Source: an uncultured Rhodobacterales bacterium
GTDB lineage: Bacteria; Pseudomonadota; Alphaproteobacteria; Rhodobacterales; Rhodobacteraceae
Length of the DNA: 5,770 nt
Assembly (NCBI GenBank): GCA_937901055.1
Contig: CALCGO010000455.1
Location: forward strand, 1 to 5,770
Reading direction: 5' to 3'
The notes beneath the pieces are model-generated. The model ran no database searches. It was not told the origin of the DNA and saw nothing but the letters and a program-made list of their open reading frames with translations. Positions 1-5,045 of the stretch are shown here, one piece after another (within the stretch, counting starts at the first letter, position 1; each line of letters starts with the position of its first letter). The translations under genes were made by a program, and so were the position numbers.

Positions 1-732
1 CCGCCTGTTTTCGATTCTCCGCTCGCGCCCAGTTTTCCATTTTACGTGATCGGGGATGTGCATGGATGCGATCACTTATTGGAAGATTTACTCGAGAAGA
101 TCGACGCAGAAGAGGAAGGGCGCGGATGCCAAATCGTTTGTGTTGGTGACTATGTTGACAGGGGCGAAAATAGCGCGGGCGTGCTGCGCAGGCTCCACGA
201 ACTGTGTACCTCTCGCGACAACAACGTAACGTGCCTCATGGGAAACCACGAGGATATGATGTTGGCCTTCCTCGATAATCCGGAACGTAGCGCCCGGCAA
301 TGGTTTAGAAATGGTGGGCTGCAAACGCTTGGCAGTTTCAGGATCGGCGGAATTAGCCAAAATATGTCAGGTACTGACTTAATCGACGCGCATGATCAGC
401 TTCAAGAAGCGCTGGGAACGGAGCTTGCTGCATGGCTCCGCGCGCTTCCGACAACGTGGTCGAACGGAAACGTTACAGTTGTACATGCCGGTGCCAATCC
501 AGATGTCAGTCTAACGAAACAGAGCCGCAAAAACCTGATCTGGGGGCACCCTGAATTTCTAAAAACGCCCCGGAGAGATGGGCAATGGGTGGTGCATGGA
601 CACACAATCTTACCTGAAATAAAGGTCGAGCAGGGGCGTATTGGTGTTGATACGGGTGCATATGCTACGGGGTGTTTGTCCGCCGCGTATATTGCGCCCT
701 CGGGCATGAAGATTTTGACAACCACCAAATAG
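1..732 (+). CDS. Metallophosphoesterase, PPP-type serine/threonine phosphatase family (5' end outside window)
   Basis: This is a predicted cytoplasmic metal-dependent phosphoesterase of the PPP/calcineurin-like superfamily, related to bacterial and phage serine/threonine phosphatases. Numbering codons from base 1, the metal-binding and catalytic motifs appear in the family order: GDVHGC (18-23), GDYVDRG (49-55), GNHE (81-84), a histidine in VVHAGANPD (H162) and HGH (199-201). All expected metal ligands seem present, so it is probably active. The frame is open to base 1, and the first strand (FPFYVIGDVHG) extends upstream of the GTG at 46. That GTG would begin inside the core strand, so the true start most likely lies left of the window. 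The stop is TAG at 730-732. The next gene starts 262 bases downstream behind its own promoter, so co-transcription is uncertain. The substrate cannot be deduced: protein phosphatase, dinucleotide hydrolase and other small-molecule phosphoesterase are all possible. The family call is solid. Confidence 0.9.
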   Translation, partial: PPVFDSPLAPSFPFYVIGDVHGCDHLLEDLLEKIDAEEEGRGCQIVCVGDYVDRGENSAGVLRRLHELCTSRDNNVTCLMGNHEDMMLAFLDNPERSARQWFRNGGLQTLGSFRIGGISQNMSGTDLIDAHDQLQEALGTELAAWLRALPTTWSNGNVTVVHAGANPDVSLTKQSRKNLIWGHPEFLKTPRRDGQWVVHGHTILPEIKVEQGRIGVDTGAYATGCLSAAYIAPSGMKILTTTK

Positions 733-815
733 CGTTTCGGGGCAATATTAGCTTACCGTATCGCTCTGTAATGCCCACACTATGTTCTGGCTTTACAGCG
801 TTTGGCCTCGGTACT

Positions 816-824
816 TGATATAAT
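816..824 (+). promoter_or_regulatory. Extended -10 promoter upstream of the export lipoprotein gene
   Basis: The sequence TGATATAAT is a perfect extended -10 element: TG, one base, then TATAAT at 819-824. No good -35 hexamer lies 16-18 bases upstream. The best match, TTTACA at 792-797, is 21 bases away, which suits a promoter relying on the extended -10. Transcription would start near 831 and leave a leader of roughly 160 nt before the ATG at 995. The leader contains the 8-bp palindrome ACAATTGT (883-890) but no structure I recognise. The rest of 733-994 holds no gene. Confidence 0.5.
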
Positions 825-994
825 GCTTGCTCTGTGTGTATGGGTTGGTAACCAGAGGTTCGTTCGACAAGATTAAACACGGACAATTGTTCAATCAGAA
901 CGCGCGAAGCACTCCCCTTTATTCTTTACTCTGCAGTCCACCTCTTCTAATATTCGGTTGGCGCATATTTGTGCTTCGGACTTATGGAGAAGAT

Positions 995-2347
995 ATGCGG
1001 TTTTTAACGTTTGCGATCATTATATTATCCCTAACGGGATGTGGAACAGCCTATTTTAGTCCAAGCGTCGTTGAAGAGACGACCGCAAGCGGCGAAGTCA
1101 GTATTACACCAATAACCGCCACAAGCGTTGCGGCGGCAAACAGCTCCCCCTATCGACCCAAAACATTACCGGCAATTTTTTCCAGAACCACCGATCGCTC
1201 CTCTGGCCAGCCCGAGGCAGGAACCCTGCCCGACCCCGTTTTCTATCCCGAGATACGCCCCCCGGCGCTCATAACACGCCTACCGCCCCCTTATAGACAT
1301 GAAACTTACAGGATCGGTATCAGTGATGTAGTTTTACTCGCAATTCCGCAAGCCGGAAACACGGTTGCGGAGCTTTCGGGTTTGTTGGCGGCTCAAAATG
1401 GACGGCAAGGTTATACCGTGCAGAATGACGGTGCCATCGCTATCCCAGATGTCGGAAGGATCGAGCTTGCCGGTATGACCGTGGAAGAGGCTGAAGCAGA
1501 GCTGTTCCGACGCCTGCTCGAAAACCAGTTCGATCCGATTTTCAGCCTTGAAATAGCTGAGTTCCATTCGCAGCGCGTAGCGCTAGGTGGTGCATTGCGC
1601 AATCCGACTGTTGCACCCATCACTCTAACGGCACTTCATCTGGATGAAGCCCTGAACGCCGCCGGCGGGGTCAGCACTGCTGATTTGGATTATGTCATGA
1701 TCCGATTGTATCGAGATGGTACGATATACCAAATTCCTTTTATCGCCTTCCTTGAAGATACGGCGATTCAAAAAATCACGTTGAAAGGCGGAGACAGTAT
1801 TTTCGTCGACTCTGAATTTAATCTCGCAAACGCTCATGCCTATTTCCAAGAACAGATCCAGCTATTGGGATTGCGCCAACAGTCCCGGGAAACAGCCCTA
1901 AGCGAGCTGGCCGCCGAAGTCGCCCTGCGTCGCGACGAACTCGTCGAAGCGCGAACAAATTATCAGACACGCATCGAACTCGATGCCATTGAACGCGACT
2001 ACGTCTACCTTACCGGCGAACTTGGTCAGCAGAGCCGCTTCACCTTACCCTTTGGGCGCAATGCAAACTTGGCAGACGCACTATTCGATCGTGCAGGCGG
2101 CATTCCGACAAAGACAGGTAACATCGCCGAAGTATATGTTTTGCGGGCAAATCAAACCCGTTCAGGCATAACGGCATGGCATCTTGATGCGCGCAATGCG
2201 GCCAACCTCATGCTGGCCACACAATTTGAACTGCGCCCTAATGATGTGATCTTTGTTGCCGAACAGCCCGTCACGCGTTGGAATCGGGTTCTCCAGCAGA
2301 TCACACCATCTTTTATTACTACAACGATTGGGGCTCTAGCAAATTAA
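995..2347 (+). CDS. Wza-like polysaccharide biosynthesis/export outer-membrane lipoprotein
   Basis: This is a predicted 450-residue lipoprotein of the Wza/polysaccharide-export family, which forms the outer-membrane channel for capsule or exopolysaccharide secretion. I chose the ATG at 995. GGAGAAG lies just upstream (986-992), and the protein then begins with a short lipoprotein signal peptide ending in the lipobox LTGC, with the lipidated Cys at residue 16. The frame is open upstream to a TTG at 827, but those 56 residues would bury the signal peptide. After a low-complexity Ser/Thr/Pro-rich linker (about 20-100), a Poly_export domain starts at YRIGISDVV (105). A first SLBB-type domain spans about 193-272. 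A Glu/Arg/Gln-rich helical segment, probably coiled coil, spans about 283-334. A second SLBB-like domain runs from about 335 to 424. A C-terminal segment containing VTRWNRVLQQI (from 426) resembles the amphipathic membrane-crossing helix of Wza. It would work with a Wzc-type kinase/co-polymerase not present here. The family call is firm; the polysaccharide is unknown. Confidence 0.93.
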   Translation: MRFLTFAIIILSLTGCGTAYFSPSVVEETTASGEVSITPITATSVAAANSSPYRPKTLPAIFSRTTDRSSGQPEAGTLPDPVFYPEIRPPALITRLPPPYRHETYRIGISDVVLLAIPQAGNTVAELSGLLAAQNGRQGYTVQNDGAIAIPDVGRIELAGMTVEEAEAELFRRLLENQFDPIFSLEIAEFHSQRVALGGALRNPTVAPITLTALHLDEALNAAGGVSTADLDYVMIRLYRDGTIYQIPFIAFLEDTAIQKITLKGGDSIFVDSEFNLANAHAYFQEQIQLLGLRQQSRETALSELAAEVALRRDELVEARTNYQTRIELDAIERDYVYLTGELGQQSRFTLPFGRNANLADALFDRAGGIPTKTGNIAEVYVLRANQTRSGITAWHLDARNAANLMLATQFELRPNDVIFVAEQPVTRWNRVLQQITPSFITTTIGALAN

Positions 2348-2349
2348 GT

Positions 2350-2364
2350 GGCTCTGTCGCAAAG
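2350..2364. mobile_element. Possible insertion-sequence terminal repeat remnant
   Basis: GGCTCTGTCGCAAAG starts two bases after the TAA of the export gene. It closely resembles terminal inverted repeats of IS6-family elements (IS6100 and IS26 type, GGCnCTGTTGCAAA), and some IS5-group ends look similar. I found no matching opposite end, no transposase and no target duplication in the window. It may be an orphan end left by deletion or replicative rearrangement, or a chance match. Confidence 0.4.
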
Positions 2365-2683
2365 TTTTCCCCGATGGGCGTCACGGTCTTGTTGTGCTAC
2401 GCGGGGAACCGAACCGCCAATGAATTGTTCGACGGAATTGTAAGGCTATTGCCGGGCGCCAAGAACTAGCGATAGAGACCTTCGTTCATTGGTTCTGGAG
2501 AATACAAAACCGTACGCCCGTACAGCTTTCTGTGCAGTGTCTACGCGATTACCTTTCTTGTGTAGATCAGAATGTTTTATCCAGCGGGCTCTGCAAACGT
2601 TGAGGTGGCGTTGAGGTGGATGCGCGCTTACAATACCCGAGTGTTTAAGTCGGATTATAAGTCTTTGTTTTGTTTGTATTATT
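2365..2683. other. Non-coding stretch between the IS-like end and the tRNA fragment
   Basis: I see no credible gene on either strand. A plus-strand reading frame covers 2278-2469, but its first part is an out-of-frame shadow of the export gene and the rest has no recognisable protein character. Visible structures are small: an inverted repeat GTACG-CC-CGTAC at 2512-2523 and the 11-bp tandem duplication at 2598-2619. The mixed composition and lack of genes suit a scar zone between an IS remnant and an integration site. Confidence 0.5.
2598..2619. repeat. Perfect 11-bp tandem duplication (CGTTGAGGTGG x2)
   Basis: Two exact head-to-tail copies occupy 2598-2608 and 2609-2619, ending 64 bases left of the tRNA fragment. 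The unit length equals the register of the four-copy array on the other side of that fragment, but the sequences are unrelated. A role as recombinase arm or accessory binding site is only a suggestion; replication slippage would also explain two copies. Confidence 0.6.
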
Positions 2684-2731
2684 TGGTTGCGGGGGTAGGA
2701 TTTGAACCTACGGCCTTCAGGTTATGAGCCT
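2684..2731 (-). other. 3' half of tRNA-fMet (CAT), probable integrase attachment-site core
   Basis: Read on the minus strand, this 48-bp block is the 3' part of an initiator tRNA. It has anticodon loop CTCATAA (2728 down to 2722), 3' anticodon strand CCTGA, a perfectly paired T arm (GTAGG / TTCAAAT / CCTAC), acceptor strand CCCCGCA, then A and an encoded CCA (2686-2684). The A before the discriminator base (position 72) is the initiator hallmark, leaving a C1-A72 mismatch in the intact molecule. The 5' half is absent: the D arm and acceptor 5' strand (CGCGGGG type) are not in the adjoining sequence, and anticodon-stem pairing breaks at 2732 (G where C is needed). Similarity thus begins at the edge of the anticodon loop, where tyrosine integrases commonly recombine. 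It cannot be a working tRNA. It is best read as an attR/attP-type fragment left by integration into a tRNA-fMet gene. Confidence 0.85.
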
Positions 2732-2735
2732 CATA
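2723..2735. repeat. Perfect 13-bp palindrome (TATGAG-C-CTCATA) at the edge of the tRNA fragment
   Basis: Six-base arms flank a single central C at 2729. The left arm is anticodon-loop sequence of the tRNA fragment. The right arm crosses the boundary into non-tRNA sequence. Inverted core-binding repeats around a crossover region are expected at tyrosine-recombinase sites, though a 1-bp spacer is shorter than the usual 6-8 bp crossover. It may be only part of the core site, or coincidental. Confidence 0.5.
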
Positions 2736-2849
2736 GGCGGAAGATTGATGGAAATAGCTGATCATATTTATATCGTTACTTATTAATATGTTAAATGCAA
2801 CGGTACCCTCCTTAAGCATTATTCACATTGCTCTAGATAGCCCTAAAGT

Positions 2850-2889
2850 GTAGCACCATCGTAGCACTAGCGTAGCACTAGCGTAGCAC
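2850..2889. repeat. Four GTAGCAC repeats in exact 11-bp register
   Basis: GTAGCAC occurs at 2850, 2861, 2872 and 2883, so each copy lies 11 bases after the last. The two central units are identical over the full 11 bp (GTAGCACTAGC), and the outer ones share the 7-bp core. This is about one helical turn per unit, which places all copies on the same DNA face. The array lies about 120 bp from the tRNA-derived core, on the side predicted to be the mobile element. That position and phasing suit arm-type integrase or excisionase binding sites. Alternatives are a regulator operator or an origin-associated repeat. Confidence 0.8.
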
Positions 2890-2919
2890 CGAATTTGGGA
2901 CAAGCATTATGGCAAGCCA

Positions 2920-3360
2920 TCATTTGAATTTTGTTAAGGCCGCATTGGTCAAAGCCCCACGGGGGTCTGATCGGAGCGCGGATCGATAATAGCGAATAAG
3001 CGCTTGTGGATCAGGTTTTTCCTCTGCGGCATCGGTGGCACTTTTAATAGCGGGTTTTTCTATAGGAGCAGGGACCTGGCAGAACTGTGCGGGCGCGGCT
3101 AGTAGAGAATTACTGAGATCGACAGCGACGTCCGGCGTGGATTTGGACGATTTCGAAGGCTCGTTGACTGGGCGCCTGCTCTTGGCCCTCCACTTACGGT
3201 CTTTCCCAAGTTCAATCAGTCCGTCGCGCGCAAGTGTTTCCAGATCATTTAGAAACTCTAGTTTTTTGCGTGGCAACAAGTCTATGTTGCGCAGGCGCAA
3301 CAATGCTCCAGTAGTGCGTCCCCGCGGAAAAGACTCGATAAGTTTTAATGTGTTAGTCAT
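2920..3360 (-). CDS. Hypothetical protein, 146 aa, possible winged-helix N-terminus
   Basis: I do not recognise this protein with certainty. The ATG at 3358-3360 is the earliest possible start because an in-frame TGA directly precedes it. The ribosome-binding site is weak (AGAG five bases upstream), but a plausible promoter lies further up. Residues 1 to about 60 are rich in Arg, Lys and Leu, with alternating short helices and a GLIELGKDRKWRA hairpin-like end, suggesting a small winged-helix DNA-binding fold. Residues about 62-120 form a Ser/Pro/Ala-rich linker. The C-terminal part (PQALIRYYRSALRSDPRGALT) looks like a second ordered segment and stops soon after, about 30 bases from the GTAGCAC array. 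The protein could be complete, for instance a small plasmid or element regulator, or the N-terminal remnant of a longer protein cut by recombination near the att site. It is downstream of, and co-oriented with, repA, separated by 335 bases. Confidence 0.6.
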   Translation of the reverse strand: MTNTLKLIESFPRGRTTGALLRLRNIDLLPRKKLEFLNDLETLARDGLIELGKDRKWRAKSRRPVNEPSKSSKSTPDVAVDLSNSLLAAPAQFCQVPAPIEKPAIKSATDAAEEKPDPQALIRYYRSALRSDPRGALTNAALTKFK

Positions 3361-3389
3361 TCAACTCTATCTAGATTTCAATTTGGCAA

Positions 3390-3419
3390 ATTATCCCATT
3401 TTAAATCTCAAGGTTTGAA
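3390..3419 (-). promoter_or_regulatory. Candidate promoter of the 146-aa gene
   Basis: On the minus strand TTCAAA (3419-3414) is followed after 18 bases by GATAAT (3395-3390), giving 4/6 and 5/6 matches to the sigma-70 -35 and -10 boxes. The start codon is about 30 bases further on. Its presence would make the small gene independent of repA transcription. Support is from consensus matching only. Confidence 0.35.
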
Positions 3420-3695
3420 GATGAAATCCCCTGATTTTCCAAGACCTTACTTCTTGAAATCATTTTATGCATTATGAATCTTCACGGAAAAGTTGTGTTT
3501 TGAACATCTTTTAGAAATTACAAAGTGAGCCCCAGCATAACCCGCCTTTGAGGCGCATCAAGGATATAATTTTGGCGTGCCATGTAATTGGGCCTTCTAA
3601 AGCCGATATTTATATGTTTTTGAGTGGTATTTCGTGATTTCAGCCGCACCTATCCCGCGTACTTTGGCTTAGGTACCTTTGTTCCGACGAACCCG
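3420..3695. other. AT-rich intergenic region downstream of repA
   Basis: No convincing gene is visible. A minimal 18-codon frame at 3421-3477 (+) is too short to support. The only notable structure is a small hairpin, CGCCT-TTG-AGGCG at 3543-3555, about 140 bases beyond the repA stop. It lacks a T-run, so it is a weak terminator candidate. No iterons or tRNA are seen. Confidence 0.4.
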
Positions 3696-4751
3696 TTATG
3701 GCTTGCCGCGCTTTTCAAACCAGCTCTGGCAGAATTTCACAAAGTGTTTTGCCGGATGTTTTGGTTCGATCTCTTCTTTGCCGCACCATGTCCGCCATTC
3801 GCGCTCAATCATGCGCACGTCCCACCCAGGGGCAGCCGTTCGGGCATCGTGGTACGCTTCGGGATCAAGCCTGCCCTCGAATACCTCGATGAGCGGCACC
3901 GGAACCGTCCCTTTGCTGCGAAACACAACGATGTTTCCCTCCAGAGAGGGGGCATAGTCTGGAAAATGGCCATGTTCTGCACTGTCAGAGATGATGTTTG
4001 TCACCAAGCGCTTGAACTCTTTTGTCGACGAATGTGACCCGCACTTGAGATGCAGCTTTTCCAAACCAATGCGCCATTCAGCTGATTTGCCACAATGCTT
4101 GCGTGCGATTTCATACATGCGGCGCTCCAGAGGCTTCTTCAATCTGAAATAGTCCCGGCTGATCGTGAGCACTTCCTTAGCTTGGATGGCATTAAACACC
4201 CAATCTGATAGTGTCACCTGCACATCTTGGAGCGCGCCATCACTGTTGCGCCGGATGGTTTTGGCGCTATCGACCAGCCCAAACACCTGCCATTGACGCT
4301 CATCGCCAGTGACGATGTTGGTCTTGATCGACGTTCCACGCAGCCGCTCAAGTGCATCTTCGGCGCGCTGATAAGCACTGCCCCCGACCGGCTTGCCCGT
4401 GGCCACGAGGTAATCGATAATCTTAAAGCTGACGGTTTTGGAAACTTCTTTGCCGTCATTCAAAGCGGCGATCAGCTGAGAGATGCAGAAAATCAGAATA
4501 TCGCGATCAAACACCGTCGCCATGCCTTTGGCAGACGGGGTGATCTCGATGAAGTTGTCGTTGTTCTCATAGCGCCGCGTTTGATGATCTGGCTTCTTTG
4601 AAATGGAGAACACCGGGTGCTCCATACCCGCCATATCGCTTTTGGGTGCCGCATCGAAGATGTCACAAATGAACAGATCCGGCTGCTGAAACCGGTCTGG
4701 TAGCAGCGGATTGGCTAAACGTTTCGTTGGCTTATCACCCACCGCATTCAT
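3696..4751 (-). CDS. repA: Replication initiator protein RepA (RPA family)
   Basis: This 351-residue protein would bind origin iterons and open DNA to start replication of a plasmid-type replicon. It matches my recollection of the alphaproteobacterial RPA family (PF10134). It has a conserved N-terminal block NPLLPDRFQQPDLFICDIFDAAPK (14-37), then DMAGMEHPVFSISKKPD (39-55), RRYENNDNFIEI (59-70), and DRDILIFCISQLIAALN (82-98), the opening of a predicted winged-helix domain. Residues about 104-146 (SFKIIDYLVATG...RLRGTSIKTN) and 195-225 (SRDYFRLKKPLERRMYEIARKH) resemble the paired winged-helix segments of plasmid Rep proteins. Length is normal and no lesion is seen. The ATG at 4749-4751 is fixed by in-frame TGA and TAG just upstream and by AGGA seven bases before it. 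Iteron 1 lies within codons 3-9 and iteron 2 holds the Shine-Dalgarno, so RepA binding should repress its own expression. Neither parA nor parB is adjacent. Confidence 0.92.
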   Translation of the reverse strand: MNAVGDKPTKRLANPLLPDRFQQPDLFICDIFDAAPKSDMAGMEHPVFSISKKPDHQTRRYENNDNFIEITPSAKGMATVFDRDILIFCISQLIAALNDGKEVSKTVSFKIIDYLVATGKPVGGSAYQRAEDALERLRGTSIKTNIVTGDERQWQVFGLVDSAKTIRRNSDGALQDVQVTLSDWVFNAIQAKEVLTISRDYFRLKKPLERRMYEIARKHCGKSAEWRIGLEKLHLKCGSHSSTKEFKRLVTNIISDSAEHGHFPDYAPSLEGNIVVFRSKGTVPVPLIEVFEGRLDPEAYHDARTAAPGWDVRMIEREWRTWCGKEEIEPKHPAKHFVKFCQSWFEKRGKP

Positions 4752-4821
4752 ATGATTGTCCTATCACCCACCGATTCGCGCCGTCATTGGCTTATCACAC
4801 ACTATTGGCTTATCACCCACC
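4727..4821 (-). repeat. Iteron cluster: four 17-bp repeats, consensus GGTGGGTGATAAGCCAA
   Basis: Four same-orientation copies (minus-strand reading) lie at 4727-4743, 4756-4772, 4787-4803 and 4805-4821. The first and last are identical. The second reads GGTGGGTGATAGGACAA (two changes). The third reads AGTGTGTGATAAGCCAA (two changes). Start-to-start spacings are 29, 31 and 18 bases, so the array is irregular. Location at the 5' end of an RPA-type initiator gene and next to an AT-rich stretch marks them as probable RepA binding sites for replication initiation and autoregulation. Confidence 0.88.
4759..4762 (-). promoter_or_regulatory. repA Shine-Dalgarno (AGGA) embedded in iteron 2
   Basis: AGGA on the minus strand lies seven bases before the repA ATG. 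It exists only because iteron 2 differs from the consensus AAGCC by reading AGGAC. Bound RepA would cover the DNA encoding the ribosome-binding site, coupling origin occupancy and initiator expression. Confidence 0.75.
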
Positions 4822-4910
4822 ACGTGTTTTGTAAGCATTTGTTAATAAAAGAAGAATCGGCTTTTTTTGAATCGTAACCCTATATATTAACACATATATA
4901 ACACTAACCG
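4822..4910. other. Probable oriV AT-rich (DNA-unwinding) region
   Basis: Directly beyond the iterons the sequence becomes very AT-rich. It has a run of seven T (4862-4868), flanking direct repeats GAATCG (4854-4859, 4869-4874), and a TA-rich segment at 4881-4900 with inverted arms TATATAT and ATATATA around a 6-base loop. Related motifs TATTAACAC and TATAACAC recur in tandem. AT-rich tandem sequence next to iterons is the usual unwinding element of iteron origins. I see no good DnaA box. The repA promoter must lie here or within the iterons, but no clear -35/-10 pair stands out. Confidence 0.55.
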
Positions 4911-4990
4911 ATTGTCCGTTCTAAACCACAAAGGGCTGCTATATTTTGCTAAGCGTGAAGTAGTTCTAAGAAGGATTGGGTATTTTGTAA

Positions 4991-5023
4991 GGTTCCCGAA
5001 CCAAACAACGTTTGGGGAAAACC
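4991..5023. terminator. Nested inverted repeat downstream of abiEii, possible terminator
   Basis: A core stem CCAAAC-AAC-GTTTGG (5001-5006/5010-5015) is flanked by TTCC (4993-4996) and GGAA (5016-5019), and by GGTT (4991-4994) with AACC (5020-5023) as an alternative outer pairing. It starts 23 bases beyond the toxin stop on the minus strand. No clean T-run follows, so termination would be inefficient or factor-dependent; a protein-binding role near the origin is also possible. Confidence 0.4.
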
Positions 5024-5045
5024 TGCTCTACACCGGAAACCACCA

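Noticed and set aside
46..48. GTG at 46 as the metallophosphoesterase start
   Set aside because: It falls inside the first core strand just before GDVHG, and the frame is open to the left edge with typical preceding residues (FPFY).
827..994. N-terminal extension of the export lipoprotein starting at TTG 827
   Set aside because: It would place 56 residues before a clear lipoprotein signal peptide and would begin upstream of the predicted transcription start. The ATG at 995 has a good ribosome-binding site.
2278..2469. 63-aa plus-strand frame running from the export gene into the intergenic region
   Set aside because: It starts out of frame inside the export gene, crosses the IS-like end and shows no protein character.
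2512..2523. GTACG-CC-CGTAC inverted repeat
   Set aside because: It is only a 5-bp stem with no T-run and no gene end close enough to make it a terminator.
2684..2760. A complete functional tRNA-Met gene
   Set aside because: Sequence upstream on the minus strand lacks the D arm and 5' acceptor strand, and the anticodon stem has a mismatch at 2732.
2783..2794. TTAA-N4-TTAA resembling a CtrA site
   Set aside because: The CtrA consensus needs seven bases between the half-sites; here there are four, in AT-rich DNA.
2850..2889. CRISPR array
   Set aside because: The repeats are only 7-11 bp with 4-bp gaps that are partly identical, there are no spacers, and no cas genes are present.
3005..3013. 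TGTGGATCA, an 8/9 match to an inverted DnaA box
   Set aside because: It lies inside the 146-aa coding region, about 1.7 kb from the iterons, and is an isolated match that can occur by chance.
3421..3477. 18-codon frame (+) starting ATGAAATCC with AAGG upstream
   Set aside because: It is too short to judge, has no downstream gene on the same strand to act as leader for, and overlaps the candidate minus-strand promoter region.
3624..4037. Plus-strand frames opposite repA (including 3624-4037 and 4227-4601)
   Set aside because: They are antisense shadows of repA, with Cys/Phe/Arg-rich composition and no ribosome-binding logic.
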